From Rhizobium sp. 32-5/1 (GTDB taxonomy: Bacteria > Pseudomonadota > Alphaproteobacteria > Rhizobiales > Rhizobiaceae): a DNA stretch of 64,000 bases. The position numbers and the translations under genes are program-made. Below are positions 48,601 through 57,961 of this stretch, piece after piece; the first letter of the stretch is position 1; the number at the start of each line of letters is the position of its first letter. The notes under the pieces are model-generated. The model did not search any database, was not told the DNA's origin, and saw only the letters and a list, made by a program, of their open reading frames with translations. The DNA lies in NCBI RefSeq assembly GCF_029537235.1, contig NZ_CP120638.1:1736001-1800000 (forward strand), in the 5' to 3' direction.

Positions 48601-49309
48601 CAACGTCATCGGCGCGGTCGTCGGCGTCCAGCCGTTTGGCGGGCGCGGCCTTTCCGGCACAGGTCCCAAGGCCGGCGGCCCGCTTTACCTCGGCCGTCTG
48701 GTGACGACCCCGCCGATCCCGCCGCAGCACAGCTCCGTGCATATCGACACGGTGCTGCTCGATTTTGCCAAATGGCTTGATGGCAAGGGGCTGAAGGCGC
48801 AGGCGCAGGCAACGCGCGAGACCGGCAGCCAGTCGGCGCTCGGGCTGACGACGGAACTGGCAGGCCCGGTCGGCGAGCGCAATCTCTACGCCTTGCATGC
48901 ACGCGGACGCATTCTCCTCGTCGCAGAGACCGAAGACGGCCTTATCCGGCAGATTGCCGCCGTTCTTGCCACCGGAAACACCGCCGTGATCGACACGGCG
49001 TCCGGCTTAGCGGACGCCTTCTCGACGCTGCCGGCCACCGTTGCCGCGCGGCTGTCCTACACGACCGTTTGGAAGGCCGACGCACCCTTTGCCGGTGCCC
49101 TGATTGAAGGCGGGGCGGACCGTATCCGCACCGTGAACCGTCAGATCGCCGACCTTCCCGGCCCGCTCGTCCTCGTCCAGGCGGCATCGACGGAAGAACT
49201 GGCGCGCAACCCGGATGCCTACTGCCTGCAATGGCTGCTGGAAGAAGTCTCCACCAGTGTCAACACGGCGGCCGCCGGCGGCAATGCCAGCCTGATGTCG
49301 ATCGGGTAA
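45605..49309 (+). CDS. putA: Bifunctional proline dehydrogenase / L-glutamate-5-semialdehyde dehydrogenase PutA, 1234 aa
   Basis: Oxidises proline to glutamate in two steps. FAD proline dehydrogenase barrel at about residues 180-480: GISIKLSALHPRY, LVKGAYWDAEIKRAQ, FATHNAQSLATI, YAPVGTHETLLAYLVRR. Then aldehyde dehydrogenase at about 560-1040: CISPWNFPLAIFTGQ, ETGGQNAMIVDSS and AGQRCSALRV (catalytic Cys), then a C-terminal tunnel-closing ALDH-like domain. No N-terminal RHH DNA-binding domain is seen, so it is not a self-repressor. The gene is intact through 3.7 kb. Confidence 0.95.
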   Translation: MSQTHQQQTAGSDPSLKPFADFAPPIAEQTALRRAITAAYRRPETECLPPLLEAATLPDDLRGKAKATARTLITALRAKHKGSGVEGLVHEYSLSSQEGVALMCLAEALLRIPDTATRDALIRDKIADGDWRSHIGGGRSLFVNAATWGLVVTGKLTATVNDRSLSAALTRLIARAGEPVIRRGVDMAMRMMGEQFVTGETIDEALKRSRALETRGFRYSYDMLGEAATTAADAKRYYADYENAIDAIGKASAGRGIHEGPGISIKLSALHPRYVRAQSTRVMTELLPKVKALALIAKRYDIGLNIDAEEADRLELSLDLLEALRLDPDLSGWNGMGFVVQAYGKRCPFVLDFIIDLARRSSHRMMVRLVKGAYWDAEIKRAQIDGMTGFPVYTRKIYTDVSYIACARKLLDARDVIFPQFATHNAQSLATIYEMAGPDFKVGDYEFQCLHGMGEPLYDEVVGKANLDRPCRIYAPVGTHETLLAYLVRRLLENGANSSFVNRIADPAVSVEDLIADPVDVVRAMPVIGAQHDQIKLPAELFGTQRTNSAGLDLSNETVLKDLADDLVLSTEYLWQAGPLLADGDRSRPECAVLNPGDHRDNVGPVAEATEDDAREAVRFAAEHAAGWASTPPAMRADFLDKAADMMQDRITLLMGLIMREAGKSAANAIAEVREAIDFLRYYADQARRTLGPAHRPLGPVVCISPWNFPLAIFTGQVAAALVAGNPVLAKPAEETPLIAAEAVRLMRIAGIPASALQFLPGDGRIGAALVGAAETAGVMFTGSTEVARLIQKQLSDRLSATGRPIPLIAETGGQNAMIVDSSALAEQVVADVLASAFDSAGQRCSALRVLCLQQDVAERTLTMLKGALQELSIGRTDRLFVDVGPVISHEAKDTIEKHIETMRKLGRPVEQVTLRGETGNGTFVPPTIIELEKLSDLKREVFGPVLHVLRYERDDLDRLIDDINATGYGLTFGLHTRLDETIAHVTSRVKAGNLYVNRNVIGAVVGVQPFGGRGLSGTGPKAGGPLYLGRLVTTPPIPPQHSSVHIDTVLLDFAKWLDGKGLKAQAQATRETGSQSALGLTTELAGPVGERNLYALHARGRILLVAETEDGLIRQIAAVLATGNTAVIDTASGLADAFSTLPATVAARLSYTTVWKADAPFAGALIEGGADRIRTVNRQIADLPGPLVLVQAASTEELARNPDAYCLQWLLEEVSTSVNTAAAGGNASLMSIG

Positions 49310-49318
49310 TGCAGCCCT

Positions 49319-49346
49319 CCCTCTTCTCCCCGCGGGGAGAAGAGGG
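49319..49346. repeat. RIME-like 28-base perfect palindrome
   Basis: CCCTCTTCTCCCCG and CGGGGAGAAGAGGG with no spacer, just after putA. It may serve as its 3' end hairpin. Same family as elsewhere in the window. Confidence 0.75.
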
Positions 49347-49407
49347 AGAACACCGGACAGCCCGCACAGGGGTTTCCCTGCACCCCCTTCCCTGCGATAA
49401 CGCAGCC

Positions 49408-49995
49408 ATGTTCACCCTCAAAAACACAGCAACCTTTTCACAGGACATCAAGAAAAGCCGTTTCCTGGCGATCTGCGGCCCCGTGGCCAGCGAACAGGCA
49501 GCGAAGGGCTTTCTTGCCGAGCATTTGGACCCTTCGGCCACCCATAATTGCTGGGCCTGGCGGATCGGACAGGCCTATCGTTTCAACGATGACGGTGAGC
49601 CGAGCGGAACGGCCGGCAAGCCGATCCTGCAGGCGATCGACGGCCAGTCGCTCGACGGAACGGTGGCGCTCGTCATCCGCTGGTTCGGCGGTATCCTTCT
49701 CGGCAGCGGCGGGCTGATGCGCGCCTATGGCGGGACCGCAGCGTCCTGCCTGCGCGCCATGGAGAAGATCGAACTGATCAAAACCCTGCGGATCACTGTC
49801 ACCTGCGACTTCGCCGACCTCGCCTTGGTGAAGGCACGCCTCACCGGGTTGGGCGCCATGATCGACAGCGAAACCTTCATCGACACCGGCGCGACTCTCG
49901 CTGTGGACGTGGCCGCCGATCTTCGCGATGCAATCATTCGGACCGTGACAGACATCACCCGCGGCCGGGCCGTGATCATGACGGAAGACGAGTAG
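49408..49995 (+). CDS. IMPACT/YigZ-family protein, 195 aa
   Basis: N-terminal UPF0029/IMPACT domain: SQDIKKSRFLAICGPV, THNCWAWRIGQAYRFNDDGE, GTAGKPILQAIDGQ, VVIRWFGGILLGSGGLMRAY. C-terminal EF-G-like fold. Role in translation control is inferred from eukaryotic IMPACT. The start at 49408 is chosen because the longer frame runs through the palindrome. Confidence 0.87.
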   Translation: MFTLKNTATFSQDIKKSRFLAICGPVASEQAAKGFLAEHLDPSATHNCWAWRIGQAYRFNDDGEPSGTAGKPILQAIDGQSLDGTVALVIRWFGGILLGSGGLMRAYGGTAASCLRAMEKIELIKTLRITVTCDFADLALVKARLTGLGAMIDSETFIDTGATLAVDVAADLRDAIIRTVTDITRGRAVIMTEDE

Positions 49996-50166
49996 GCGCT
50001 TCATCGCGGGGTGTGTTCAGCATGCTCAAGGAGCGCCTGCCAAGAATGGCACAAGGCCGGTTGGCGTGGTGGCAATTGACTTTTCCCCTTGCCCCTGTCG
50101 ATAAGAAACCCACTTGAACGGTGCATGACGGCTTTCCGATGGGAATGTCGCGCAGGAGATTTATCG

Positions 50167-51152
50167 ATGAAGACCAGAACACTCGGGCGCACCGGCGCGA
50201 CCATCTCCGAAATCGGCTTCGGCGCATGGCAGATCGGCGGTTCCTGGGGCGACGTCAGCGAGGAGGACGGAAAGCGGGCGCTGAATGCGGCGCTGGATTC
50301 GGGCGTGACGTTCATCGACACGGCGGACGTTTATGGTGACGGCCGGTCGGAAAAGATCATCGCCGCTGTCCTGAAAGAACGCGGCGGCGAGAAACCCTTC
50401 GTCGCCACCAAGGCCGGTCGCCGGCTGAATCCGCATGTTGCGGATGGTTATACGGCTGAAAACATCGAGGCCTTCATCGACCGGAGCCTGACAAACCTCG
50501 GTGTCGAAACGCTCGACCTCGTGCAACTGCATTGCCCGCCGACGGAAGTGTTCTACCGGCCCGACATGTTCGGCGCGCTCGACGAACTGACGATCAAGGG
50601 CAAGATCCGCAATTACGGCGTTTCCGTCTCGACCGTCGAGGAAGGCCTGAAGGCCATCGAATATCCGGGCGTTGCGACGATCCAGATCATCTACAATATC
50701 TTCCGCCAGCGTCCGCACGACCTGTTCCTTGCGCAGGCGCAAAAGAAGAATGTCGGCATCATCGTGCGCGTGCCGCTGGCCTCCGGCCTGCTGTCGGGCA
50801 AGATCACGGCGAATACGGCTTTCGCTGCCGACGATCACCGTACCTTCAACCGCAAGGGCGAATTCTTCGACGTCGGCGAGACCTTTGCCGGCGTGCCCTT
50901 CGAGGTCGCACTCGAAGCGGTCGAGCAGTTGCGCCCCTGGTACCCGAGGGCATCGGCATGGCGCCGTTCGCGCTGCGCTGGATCCTCGAAAACCCCGCCG
51001 TCTCCGTCGTTATTCCCGGCGCCCGCAACGAGGCGCAGGCCAAAAGCAACGCATCGGCCAGCGCCCTGCCTGACATCGCGCCGGCCACCATGGCCGCAAT
51101 CGCCGATATTTACGAGCGCCTGATCAAGGTTCACGTCCACCAGAAGTGGTGA
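50167..51152 (+). CDS. Aldo/keto reductase, frameshift near 50939
   Basis: NADPH-dependent TIM barrel. MKTRTLGRTGATISEIGFGAW opens; the catalytic set DTADVYGDGRSE (Asp, Tyr), FVATKAGRR (Lys) and VQLHCPP (His) is in place. As written, the frame shifts at CCCC (50935-50938). One added C continues it as LRPLVPEGIGMAPFALRWIL and ends VHVHQKW at 51152, 328 aa. ATG at 50167 follows AGGAG. Substrate unknown. Confidence 0.83.
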
Positions 51153-51166
51153 CAGGCTTAAGACGG

Positions 51167-51194
51167 ATCATCCGGCTCTTCGGGGCCGGATGAT
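51167..51194. terminator. Hairpin after aldo/keto reductase
   Basis: ATCATCCGGC and GCCGGATGAT form perfect 10-base arms, 15 bases after the stop. There is no T run, so termination strength is uncertain; it lies between convergent genes. Confidence 0.6.
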
Positions 51195-51217
51195 TGGTAA
51201 TGGTTCGGAGGGCCTGC

Positions 51218-51960
51218 CTACGCCGCACGTGCAAGCGCCAAAGCGTCAGGGCCTGCGGGGAAACGCAATTGATCCGAGAGGTCGTTGACGGCCCGCCATA
51301 CAGCTTCGGCAACATCGGTTTCCTTCGTCACGAGCGCAGGATGGGCAAATGCGGCGAAGATGGGCCCTGCGAATTGAGCATAGGTCTCGGGAATGAGGTC
51401 CTCAATGCGCACCTGCGTGTTCTGTGAAAAGTTCGTTGTCGGCGCATAGCCGGGCTCGACCAGCTTGGCGCGGATGCCGAAATGGGCAAGTTCGTGGGCG
51501 AGCGAACCCGTGAAGCCCTCGATGGCCTGTTTGCTGGCTGTATAGGCTGCAGCCAACGGCATCGGTGCCAAAGTCACGCTCGACGTGACGTTTGCGATGA
51601 CGCCACACCGCCGCTCACGCATCTGCGGGATGACCGCCTGCGTCATGGCCATGACACCAAACGTATTGGTGTCAAAGACCTTTCGAATATGGTGCATGGG
51701 CGTCGCCTCGAAGGCGCCGACGACACCAATGCCAGCGTTGTTGACCAGCGCATCGATCGGCCCGGCGGCCTCAATGGCCCGCGCAATGCTCTCTTCATCC
51801 GTGACGTCGAGGGGCAAGATCCGCAGGCAATCCGAGGGGGCAGGATGCCGCTGCGCGGAGTACGCATCGTCGCGACGACCTTCCATTCCCTTGAAAGGAA
51901 AAAACGGGCAGTCTCCAGACCATAGCCCGACGAGCATCCGGTGATCAGTATAGTTTTCAT
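51218..51960 (-). CDS. Short-chain dehydrogenase/reductase, frameshift near 51836
   Basis: Classical SDR: MKTILITGCSSGYGLETARF (TGxxxGxG), VVNNAGIGVVGA-type (LVNNAGIGVVGAFEATPM), NVTSSVTLAPMPLAAAYTASKQAI (Ser, Tyr, Lys). The two halves are in different frames; one more C in the run at 51836-51840 (plus strand Gs) joins RSGILPPSDCLRILPLDVTD. 247 aa. I chose the ATG at 51960 as it has AAGGAG six bases before. Divergent from an AraC regulator. Confidence 0.82.
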
Positions 51961-52056
51961 GTTCATCTCCTTGGGGTATCAATGACTTCATACTAGCGAG
52001 AAAAATCTGGACGAAATACAATTGAAGATCCATTTTTCGTTTGCTATCGTCCGAAA

Positions 52057-52956
52057 ATGATTGATCCCCTCTCAGACATTATCGCCTTGTTGCGCCCGCA
52101 TGTCGTCTTGACCAAAGGCATCAGCGGTGCGGGTCGCTGGGGCGTGCGCTACGGGGCTTTCGGCCATCCGAGCTTCGCGATCGTAGTCGAAGGCACTTGC
52201 CGTCTTGCCGTCGATAGCCAGAAAGAGCTGATCCTGAATGCCGGTGACTTCGTCCTGTTGCCAACGACTCCAGGCTTTACAATGTCGGGATTCGAGCCCG
52301 TGACCCCGGAATTCGTGGATCCGCACGTCGCGGCAATTTCGACAGGTGAAGTTCGCCATGGCAGGCAGGACGGACCGCCAAGCGTGCGCATTCTGGGCGG
52401 CTATTTTATTTTCGGCGGCGCGGATTCCGCGTTGCTCGTCTCGCTGCTGCCCGGACAGGTTCATGTCCGTGATGCAGCACGCTTATCCGTTCTGGTAAAA
52501 CTTCTCCTCGAAGAGGCAGCACAGGAGCGTCCCGGGCGTGCACTCGTGCTCACCCGGTTCGTCGAGATCTTGCTGGTGGAGGCCCTGAGGTTCACTCAAA
52601 CGACCGATGCCCCTGTCGGATTGCTGCGCGGTCTCGCCGATACACGATTGGCGCAAGCCTTCAGACAGATCCATGCCGATCCAGCCCGCTCCTGGACGAT
52701 GGTACAACTCGCGAAAGAGGCGGGTTTATCCCGCTCCGCATTCTTCGACCGCTTCATGCGCAAAGTCGGCGTGCCGCCGATGGAATACCTATTGGTGTGG
52801 CGCATGGCGCTGGCAAAGGATCTCCTTTGCCGACAAAAAATCGATATTGCGGAAGTGGCAGAACGCGTCGGCTACGGATCGGCCAGCACGTTCAGTACCG
52901 CCTTCAGCCGCCATGTCGGCCAGCCACCGGGACGATATGCCCGAAGCTCAGCATAA
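52057..52956 (+). CDS. AraC-family regulator with N-terminal cupin, 299 aa
   Basis: N-terminal cupin (ELILNAGDFVLLPTTPGF) then two HTHs in the C-terminal third: WTMVQLAKEAGLSRSAFFDRF and IDIAEVAERVGYGSASTFST, ending with the FSRHVGQPPGRYA signature. Divergent from the SDR gene, which it probably activates. Confidence 0.87.
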   Translation: MIDPLSDIIALLRPHVVLTKGISGAGRWGVRYGAFGHPSFAIVVEGTCRLAVDSQKELILNAGDFVLLPTTPGFTMSGFEPVTPEFVDPHVAAISTGEVRHGRQDGPPSVRILGGYFIFGGADSALLVSLLPGQVHVRDAARLSVLVKLLLEEAAQERPGRALVLTRFVEILLVEALRFTQTTDAPVGLLRGLADTRLAQAFRQIHADPARSWTMVQLAKEAGLSRSAFFDRFMRKVGVPPMEYLLVWRMALAKDLLCRQKIDIAEVAERVGYGSASTFSTAFSRHVGQPPGRYARSSA

Positions 52957-52996
52957 CGCGCTGAAGACTATCTGATAATTTTTTGGAAAAATGAAA

Positions 52997-53073
52997 TGGC
53001 GCACCCGGAACGATTCGAACGTCCGACCCTCAGATTCGTAGTCTGATGCTCTATCCAGCTGAGCTACGGGTGC
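52997..53073 (-). tRNA. trnR: tRNA-Arg (anticodon ACG)
   Basis: The minus strand folds as a 77-base cloverleaf: acceptor GCACCCG with CGGGTGC, D-arm GCTCAGCTGGATAGAGC, anticodon arm TCAGA-CTACGAA-TCTGA with ACG in the loop, T loop TTCGAAT, and an encoded CCA end. The ACG is probably read as ICG after deamination. Confidence 0.95.
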
Positions 53074-53243
53074 TTTTCGCTGCGGCGAGAACCGCTTGCG
53101 TGGCGATCCTCTAAAACGTCCGCCGGGGGATTGCAAGCGAATTTCGGCGAAAAAATCATTTTTAAAAAGAACATCGCCCGGCGGATTGGCGCAAGCCTGC
53201 ATATCCGGGCTTTCCGCGGCGAAGCGCGTTGGCACGACAAATC

Positions 53244-54727
53244 TCAATGCCTTGCCTTTGAGCGGAACACATCCAGCGGCACCGGGCGGTCCGGCAATTC
53301 AATCCGGAACAGGGTGCCGGGCGTTGCCTTTTCGACCAGCGCGATCGTGCCGCCATGGGCGAGCACCAGTTCGCGGGCAATCGCAAGCCCAAGGCCTGTT
53401 CCGCCCGAGCGTGCCGATCCACGAAACGCTGCAAACAGATTTTCCCGCGCTTTGAGCGGCATGCCGGGGCCGTTGTCGTCGATCGAAATGCTGACCACGC
53501 TGCCGGTGCGCATGGCGGAGATGGAGACCAAGCGCATGCCCTCCATGCCCGTGGTATCATTCATCAGCGCTTGCACGGCGTTGCGGCAGATATTGTGGAC
53601 GACCCGGAACAATTGCTCGCTATCGGCATCGACCTGCAGGTCATCAGCAATCTGGATACGGAACTCGATATCCGATTTCGGATCGATGGCCAAAATCTCG
53701 GAGACGTCGGTCACCAGCGGGCGAAGCTGGAGAAAACGGCGATGCGGCTCCGGCTCTGTGGTCCGCCCATAGGAGAGGACTTCGGTCGTGTAACCGACCG
53801 CCCTGTCGATGCTGCGCAGCAGGGTAGGCGCGAAGCGCTTGACGATTGGGTCATCGACGCTGGCAAGCCGATCGGAAATCAGCTGTGCCGAGGACAGGAT
53901 GTTGCGCATGTCATGATTGATCTTGGAAACGGCAAGGCCGAGATCGGCGAGGTTCTTCTGCTGCTTCAACGTTTTCTGCAGATGCCGCTGCATATCGGAG
54001 AGATGTTGGCCGGCAACCGAAAGTTCGTCGGTGCCACCAGATGCGGACAGCACCCGGCCCGGATCGGAGGGATCGGCGGAAAAGGCGTGCATGCTCGCCG
54101 TCATGCGGCGGATCGGCCGGATCATCAGGCGATTGATCGACAGGAAGATCAAAGCGGCTGTGATCAGCGATATGAACAGGGAAAGAAAAAACACGTTCCG
54201 GGCATAGGCCAGCATCGCCTTGCGCAGGCTCGCATCCTCCATCACCAGCTCGATCGTGGCGTCGCTGTCACCCACCGGCCCGAAGACCCGTATGATCCTG
54301 TCGCCGCCAAAAAGCAGAGTATCGAAGGCATCACCGATGGCGGAAAGCGGCGTCATAGCGGCGACATCGTATTGCTCATCGATATCCGGCGGAATATCGA
54401 CGGCGGCCACCAGCCGGGACTCGCTGTTGCGGCGCAGCGCAATCGCCTTCGTTCCCGTCGCCATCAGCGTATCTTCCTGGAGCGGGCGGGACAGCTCGAT
54501 ATTCTCCAGCCCGTCTACCACCACGGCCGCAGCAGCGGCCGTGTTCAGCCGGTCTTCCAGCCAGCGCAGACGCATATTGGCAACGGACGGCACGAAGATC
54601 AGGACTTCCGCCAGCATAACGAAAATGACGGTCAGCAACAGCAGCCGTCCGGAAAGCCCCGGAGAAACCAGGCCCGTATGGGCGGCTTCTCGGCAGCTGT
54701 TTCCCGCGGCGTATCGTCCATCGTCAT
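53244..54727 (-). CDS. Membrane sensor histidine kinase, frameshift near 54674
   Basis: Two membrane segments with a periplasmic sensor between, HAMP (about 200-260), and kinase. The H-box is INHDMRNILSSAQLISDRLA; the ATP site shows ISIDDNGPGMPLKAREN (N/G1) and SGGTGLGLAIARELVLAHGG (G2). The open frame begins with TTG at 54638 in a hydrophobic segment. One base added at the CCC at 54673-54675 extends it to an ATG at 54727 with AGGAAGAG before it (MTMDDTPRETAAEKPPIR), giving 494 aa. No response regulator is adjacent. Confidence 0.8.
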
Positions 54728-54900
54728 CTGCTCTTCCTGTGGCTTCACCCGAAGCGCCGCAGGGACCGCGTGATCATGCGGACAAACGGCTTGTGTGCCA
54801 AGGCGCTATGATAGGCGATTACCGCGCGTTTTCCAATCTCCACGGCTGGCCCACCTCTCATGAGAGCCGTGTCCACGTCTTGGAGATGCACACTCAAACG

Positions 54901-54933
54901 AAAAATCCGCGCCGACCTTTCGGGCGGCGCGGA
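54901..54933 (-). terminator. Rho-independent terminator of the chemoreceptor gene
   Basis: On the minus strand, TCCGCGCCG and CGGCGCGGA pair around ten bases and are followed by TTTTT. It sits 36 bases after the chemoreceptor stop. The remaining 54728-54900 has no supported gene. Confidence 0.85.
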
Positions 54934-54968
54934 CAATGCATTGCAGATGATCCGTTTCGGGATCAGAC

Positions 54969-57005
54969 TCAGAATTCTTCCCAGTTATCCCGCGAAACAG
55001 CCGCATTTGCCGAACCGCCGCCGCTAAACGCGCGGGCAACCGTGCCCATCATCCGGCGAGCCGGCGATGCGACCGGACGGGCGGCCTCGCGGACAGGTGC
55101 CGGTGCGGCACCTCGAACTTGCGTCAGGCCGTGTGTCTGGGCATGCGTTTGATCGACCTTGAACTGGGAGACGAGGCGCGCCAAGCTGTCGGCCTCGGAC
55201 GAAAGCTTGTGCGTGGCGGCATTGGCCTCCTCGACCATCGCCGCGTTCTGCTGCGTCACCTGGTCCATCTGGTTGATGGCGGTGCTGACTTCGCTGAGCC
55301 CCGTCGACTGCTCACGTGCTGCAACCGCGATCGAGTGGATGTGATCGTTGATCTTGAGAACGCTGGCTTCGATGTGGCCAAGGACGACACCGGTTTCCTG
55401 CACCAGCTTGACGCCGGTTGCGACCTCCGTGCCGGACTTCGAGATCAGGCCCTTGATGTCCTTGGCGGCGCTGGCCGCCCGTTGCGCAAGCTCTCGAACT
55501 TCCTGGGCGACGACGGCAAAACCCTTGCCCGCATCGCCGGCACGGGCGGCCTCTACGCCGGCGTTCAGCGCCAGAAGGTTGGTCTGGAAAGCGATCTCGT
55601 CGATGACGTTGGTGATCTGGCCGATCTCGTTGGACGCCTGCTCGATCCGGCCCATGGCACTGACCGTGCTGCGGACAACCTCACCCGACTGGGCCGCACT
55701 TTGCTTGGCCTCGGTGACCATGACCGTTGCTTCCTGGGCCCGCTCCGTCGAATTGCGCACAGCGACCGTGATCTCATCGAGTGCAGCGGAGGTCTGCTCA
55801 AGGGCTGCTGCCTGCTGCTCCGTGCGGCGCGACAGGTCGTCGGTCGCAGAGCGCAGTTCCGTCGAATTGCCATTGATCGAGTCCGTCGTGGTGCGGACTT
55901 CGCGCATGGTCTTCTGCAGCGTGAACAGCGTATCGTTGACGTTCTGCTGCAACTCCGCAAAGGCGCCCTGGAACTGGCCGTCCATGCTCTGCGTCAGATC
56001 GCCGTTGGCGAGACTTGCAATGACGCGCCGGGTCTCGTTGATGCCGGTATCGACACTGCCCACCAGTTCGTTGACCCCAGCGGCGAAGCGGTTGAGGTCT
56101 TCGTTCTGATAGTCCTTTTCAATGCGCCGCCGGAAATCGCCGGCAGCGGCAGCGGCAACGACGACGGCAATACTTGCCTGCAGGTCGGCGCTCTTTTCAC
56201 GCAGGACCGCTTCGTGGCCGTTGAGCTCGCGAACGGCCAGACCGTTACGCTTGAAGACTTCGACGGCTTCGGCCATTTCGCCGATTTCATCCTTGCGCCC
56301 GGCAAACGGGACGATGACATCCAGATCACCGCCGGCGAGTTGCTTCATCTTTCCGGTCAGGTCCAGAATTGGGCGGCTGAGTTGGTTGGTGGCGATGTAA
56401 AACGCTGTGCCGACGCCGACGACGAGACCAAGCCCCGCCATGACGAGGATCACCGTGATCATCGAGGCTTCAAAGGCCTGAATGTCTGCCTTGATGGCCT
56501 CCAGCGCATTTTTGTCGGTCTCGACGACGGCATCGATCTCGGCCTGGAAGGCCTTGCGGTTCGCGCGGTTCAGTTCATTGTTGCCCTGCTCGTTGGCGGC
56601 TTTCGGATCGACCTCCTGGCTAAGACGAACCGTCTCGCTGCGGAAGGTGCGGAACTCCGCGGCACGCTTCACGACCGCTTCAAAGGCCGGCAGCTGTTCG
56701 GCCGGCACCTGCGGACGCCAGTCCGCGAGCAGCGCATCCATCTTGGCAAGGTTCTTCATCAGCCCTTCGCCGAAAGGTTTGGCTTTTTCCGTTGTCGGGG
56801 CGGCATAGATGCCGCGTGCTTCCATGACGACGGCGGTCACCAGGCGGTTGAGATGTTCTCCCTTGAATGCGCGGTCCGAAGCATTTTCGAAGTGAGACAG
56901 CCTAGAGTTGTATTCCGTGGCCACGATCAGCGCCATTCCGGTGATCGCCAGCGCGATAAAGCTCATAACACCGACGATAAGATAGATTTTACCGCGAATT
57001 TTCAT
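54969..57005 (-). CDS. Methyl-accepting chemotaxis protein, 678 aa
   Basis: N-terminal membrane helix (IYLIVGVMSFIALAITGMAL), periplasmic helical sensor, second helix near 195-215, HAMP, and a second HAMP-like stretch. The signalling tip is IDEIAFQTNLLALNAGVEAA with RAGDAGKGFAVVAQEV. The last residues NWEEF are a CheR/CheB tether pentapeptide like NWETF. The start MKIRGKIYL follows AAGGAG. It senses an unknown ligand. No other chemotaxis gene is nearby. Confidence 0.92.
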   Translation of the reverse strand: MKIRGKIYLIVGVMSFIALAITGMALIVATEYNSRLSHFENASDRAFKGEHLNRLVTAVVMEARGIYAAPTTEKAKPFGEGLMKNLAKMDALLADWRPQVPAEQLPAFEAVVKRAAEFRTFRSETVRLSQEVDPKAANEQGNNELNRANRKAFQAEIDAVVETDKNALEAIKADIQAFEASMITVILVMAGLGLVVGVGTAFYIATNQLSRPILDLTGKMKQLAGGDLDVIVPFAGRKDEIGEMAEAVEVFKRNGLAVRELNGHEAVLREKSADLQASIAVVVAAAAAGDFRRRIEKDYQNEDLNRFAAGVNELVGSVDTGINETRRVIASLANGDLTQSMDGQFQGAFAELQQNVNDTLFTLQKTMREVRTTTDSINGNSTELRSATDDLSRRTEQQAAALEQTSAALDEITVAVRNSTERAQEATVMVTEAKQSAAQSGEVVRSTVSAMGRIEQASNEIGQITNVIDEIAFQTNLLALNAGVEAARAGDAGKGFAVVAQEVRELAQRAASAAKDIKGLISKSGTEVATGVKLVQETGVVLGHIEASVLKINDHIHSIAVAAREQSTGLSEVSTAINQMDQVTQQNAAMVEEANAATHKLSSEADSLARLVSQFKVDQTHAQTHGLTQVRGAAPAPVREAARPVASPARRMMGTVARAFSGGGSANAAVSRDNWEEF

Positions 57006-57401
57006 TGCATGCGTCTCCTTCGAGCCGAAAACCCGAGGCAGGGGCTTGGCTTTATCAAACATTCGAAAACCCTAATTCAATTCTGGTTAACGAATCTTTT
57101 GCAAAACCCTTAAAAATCTAGGGAAACCTGTTTAACGCTCCGGTAATTGGAATCGGTTAGAATCCACTTACTATACAATCAAGGGTTGATAAATTCGACG
57201 GTTAAGCTCGCGGCGCCCTGCCTGCGGGCGCCGGATGTCCTGTATCCTGGCTCGGGAATTGACTCTGCGTGGAGTTTGCCCTTATAAGCCGCGCACGTCC
57301 GGTCAACTTGCGTTGCCCTGTGGCCGCGCCATGTCCGGAACGTAACGCTCCTTGCTAAAAAGCAAACCCAAGAAGGGCCGCACACCGCGGTGTTAAAATA
57401 A
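57006..57401. promoter_or_regulatory. Divergent region before rpmH and the chemoreceptor
   Basis: About 400 bases with no supported gene; it must carry the rpmH operon promoter and the chemoreceptor promoter. I could not pick out a clear conserved site. Confidence 0.4.
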
Positions 57402-57539
57402 ATGACGAAGCGTACCTACCAACCGTCCAAGCTTGTTCGCAAGCGCCGGCACGGCTTTCGTGCCCGTATCGCCACAAAGGGTGGCCGCAAGGTCATCATC
57501 GCCCGTCGGGCACGTGGCCGCAAGCGTCTGTCAGCTTAA
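57402..57539 (+). CDS. rpmH: 50S ribosomal protein L34, 45 aa
   Basis: Too short for usual gene calls. [19 protein letters not shown] and ending GRKRLSA is the L34 signature in full. First gene of the rpmH-rnpA-yidC set. Confidence 0.95.
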   Translation: MTKRTYQPSKLVRKRRHGFRARIATKGGRKVIIARRARGRKRLSA

Positions 57540-57553
57540 GCTGGCGTTGCCCG

Positions 57554-57961
57554 ATGACCAATCGCGGGCGAACGACGTCAAGCAACGATGAAATAACTGC
57601 CGGGCGGCTGAAAAGCCGCCCGCAGTTTCTTGCCGTGCGTGCGGGAGAACAACGGAAAGGACCGCTGTTTCTTCTGGAGGTCCTCGACCGAAACGCCCCG
57701 CAGGAACCGCCGCGCGCCGGTTTTACGGTGACGAAGAAACAGGGCAATGCCGTGGAACGCAACCGGATGCGACGACGCCTCAAGGAGGCGGTGCGTCTGT
57801 CTGCCGGATTTGCAATGAAGCCGGGACACGACTATGTGATTGTCGCCCGACGCGACCTTCTGACCGCCCCTTTCGAGCGGATCATCAGGAGCCTGAGCGA
57901 ACGCATCGAAAACAAGCCGAAACATAAGCGGCCCGAACAGGCCGGCTCCAGGAAAGAATGA
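57554..57961 (+). CDS. rnpA: Ribonuclease P protein component RnpA, 135 aa
   Basis: Protein part of RNase P. The RNR motif region [17 protein letters not shown] and an initial [15 protein letters not shown] fit the family; N- and C-terminal tails are typical of rhizobia. The stop overlaps the yidC start by four bases. Confidence 0.92.
   Translation: MTNRGRTTSSNDEITAGRLKSRPQFLAVRAGEQRKGPLFLLEVLDRNAPQEPPRAGFTVTKKQGNAVERNRMRRRLKEAVRLSAGFAMKPGHDYVIVARRDLLTAPFERIIRSLSERIENKPKHKRPEQAGSRKE

Noticed and set aside
52900..53240. Integration site or mobile element at tRNA-Arg
   Set aside because: No integrase gene, no repeated tRNA 3' end and no shift in base composition nearby.
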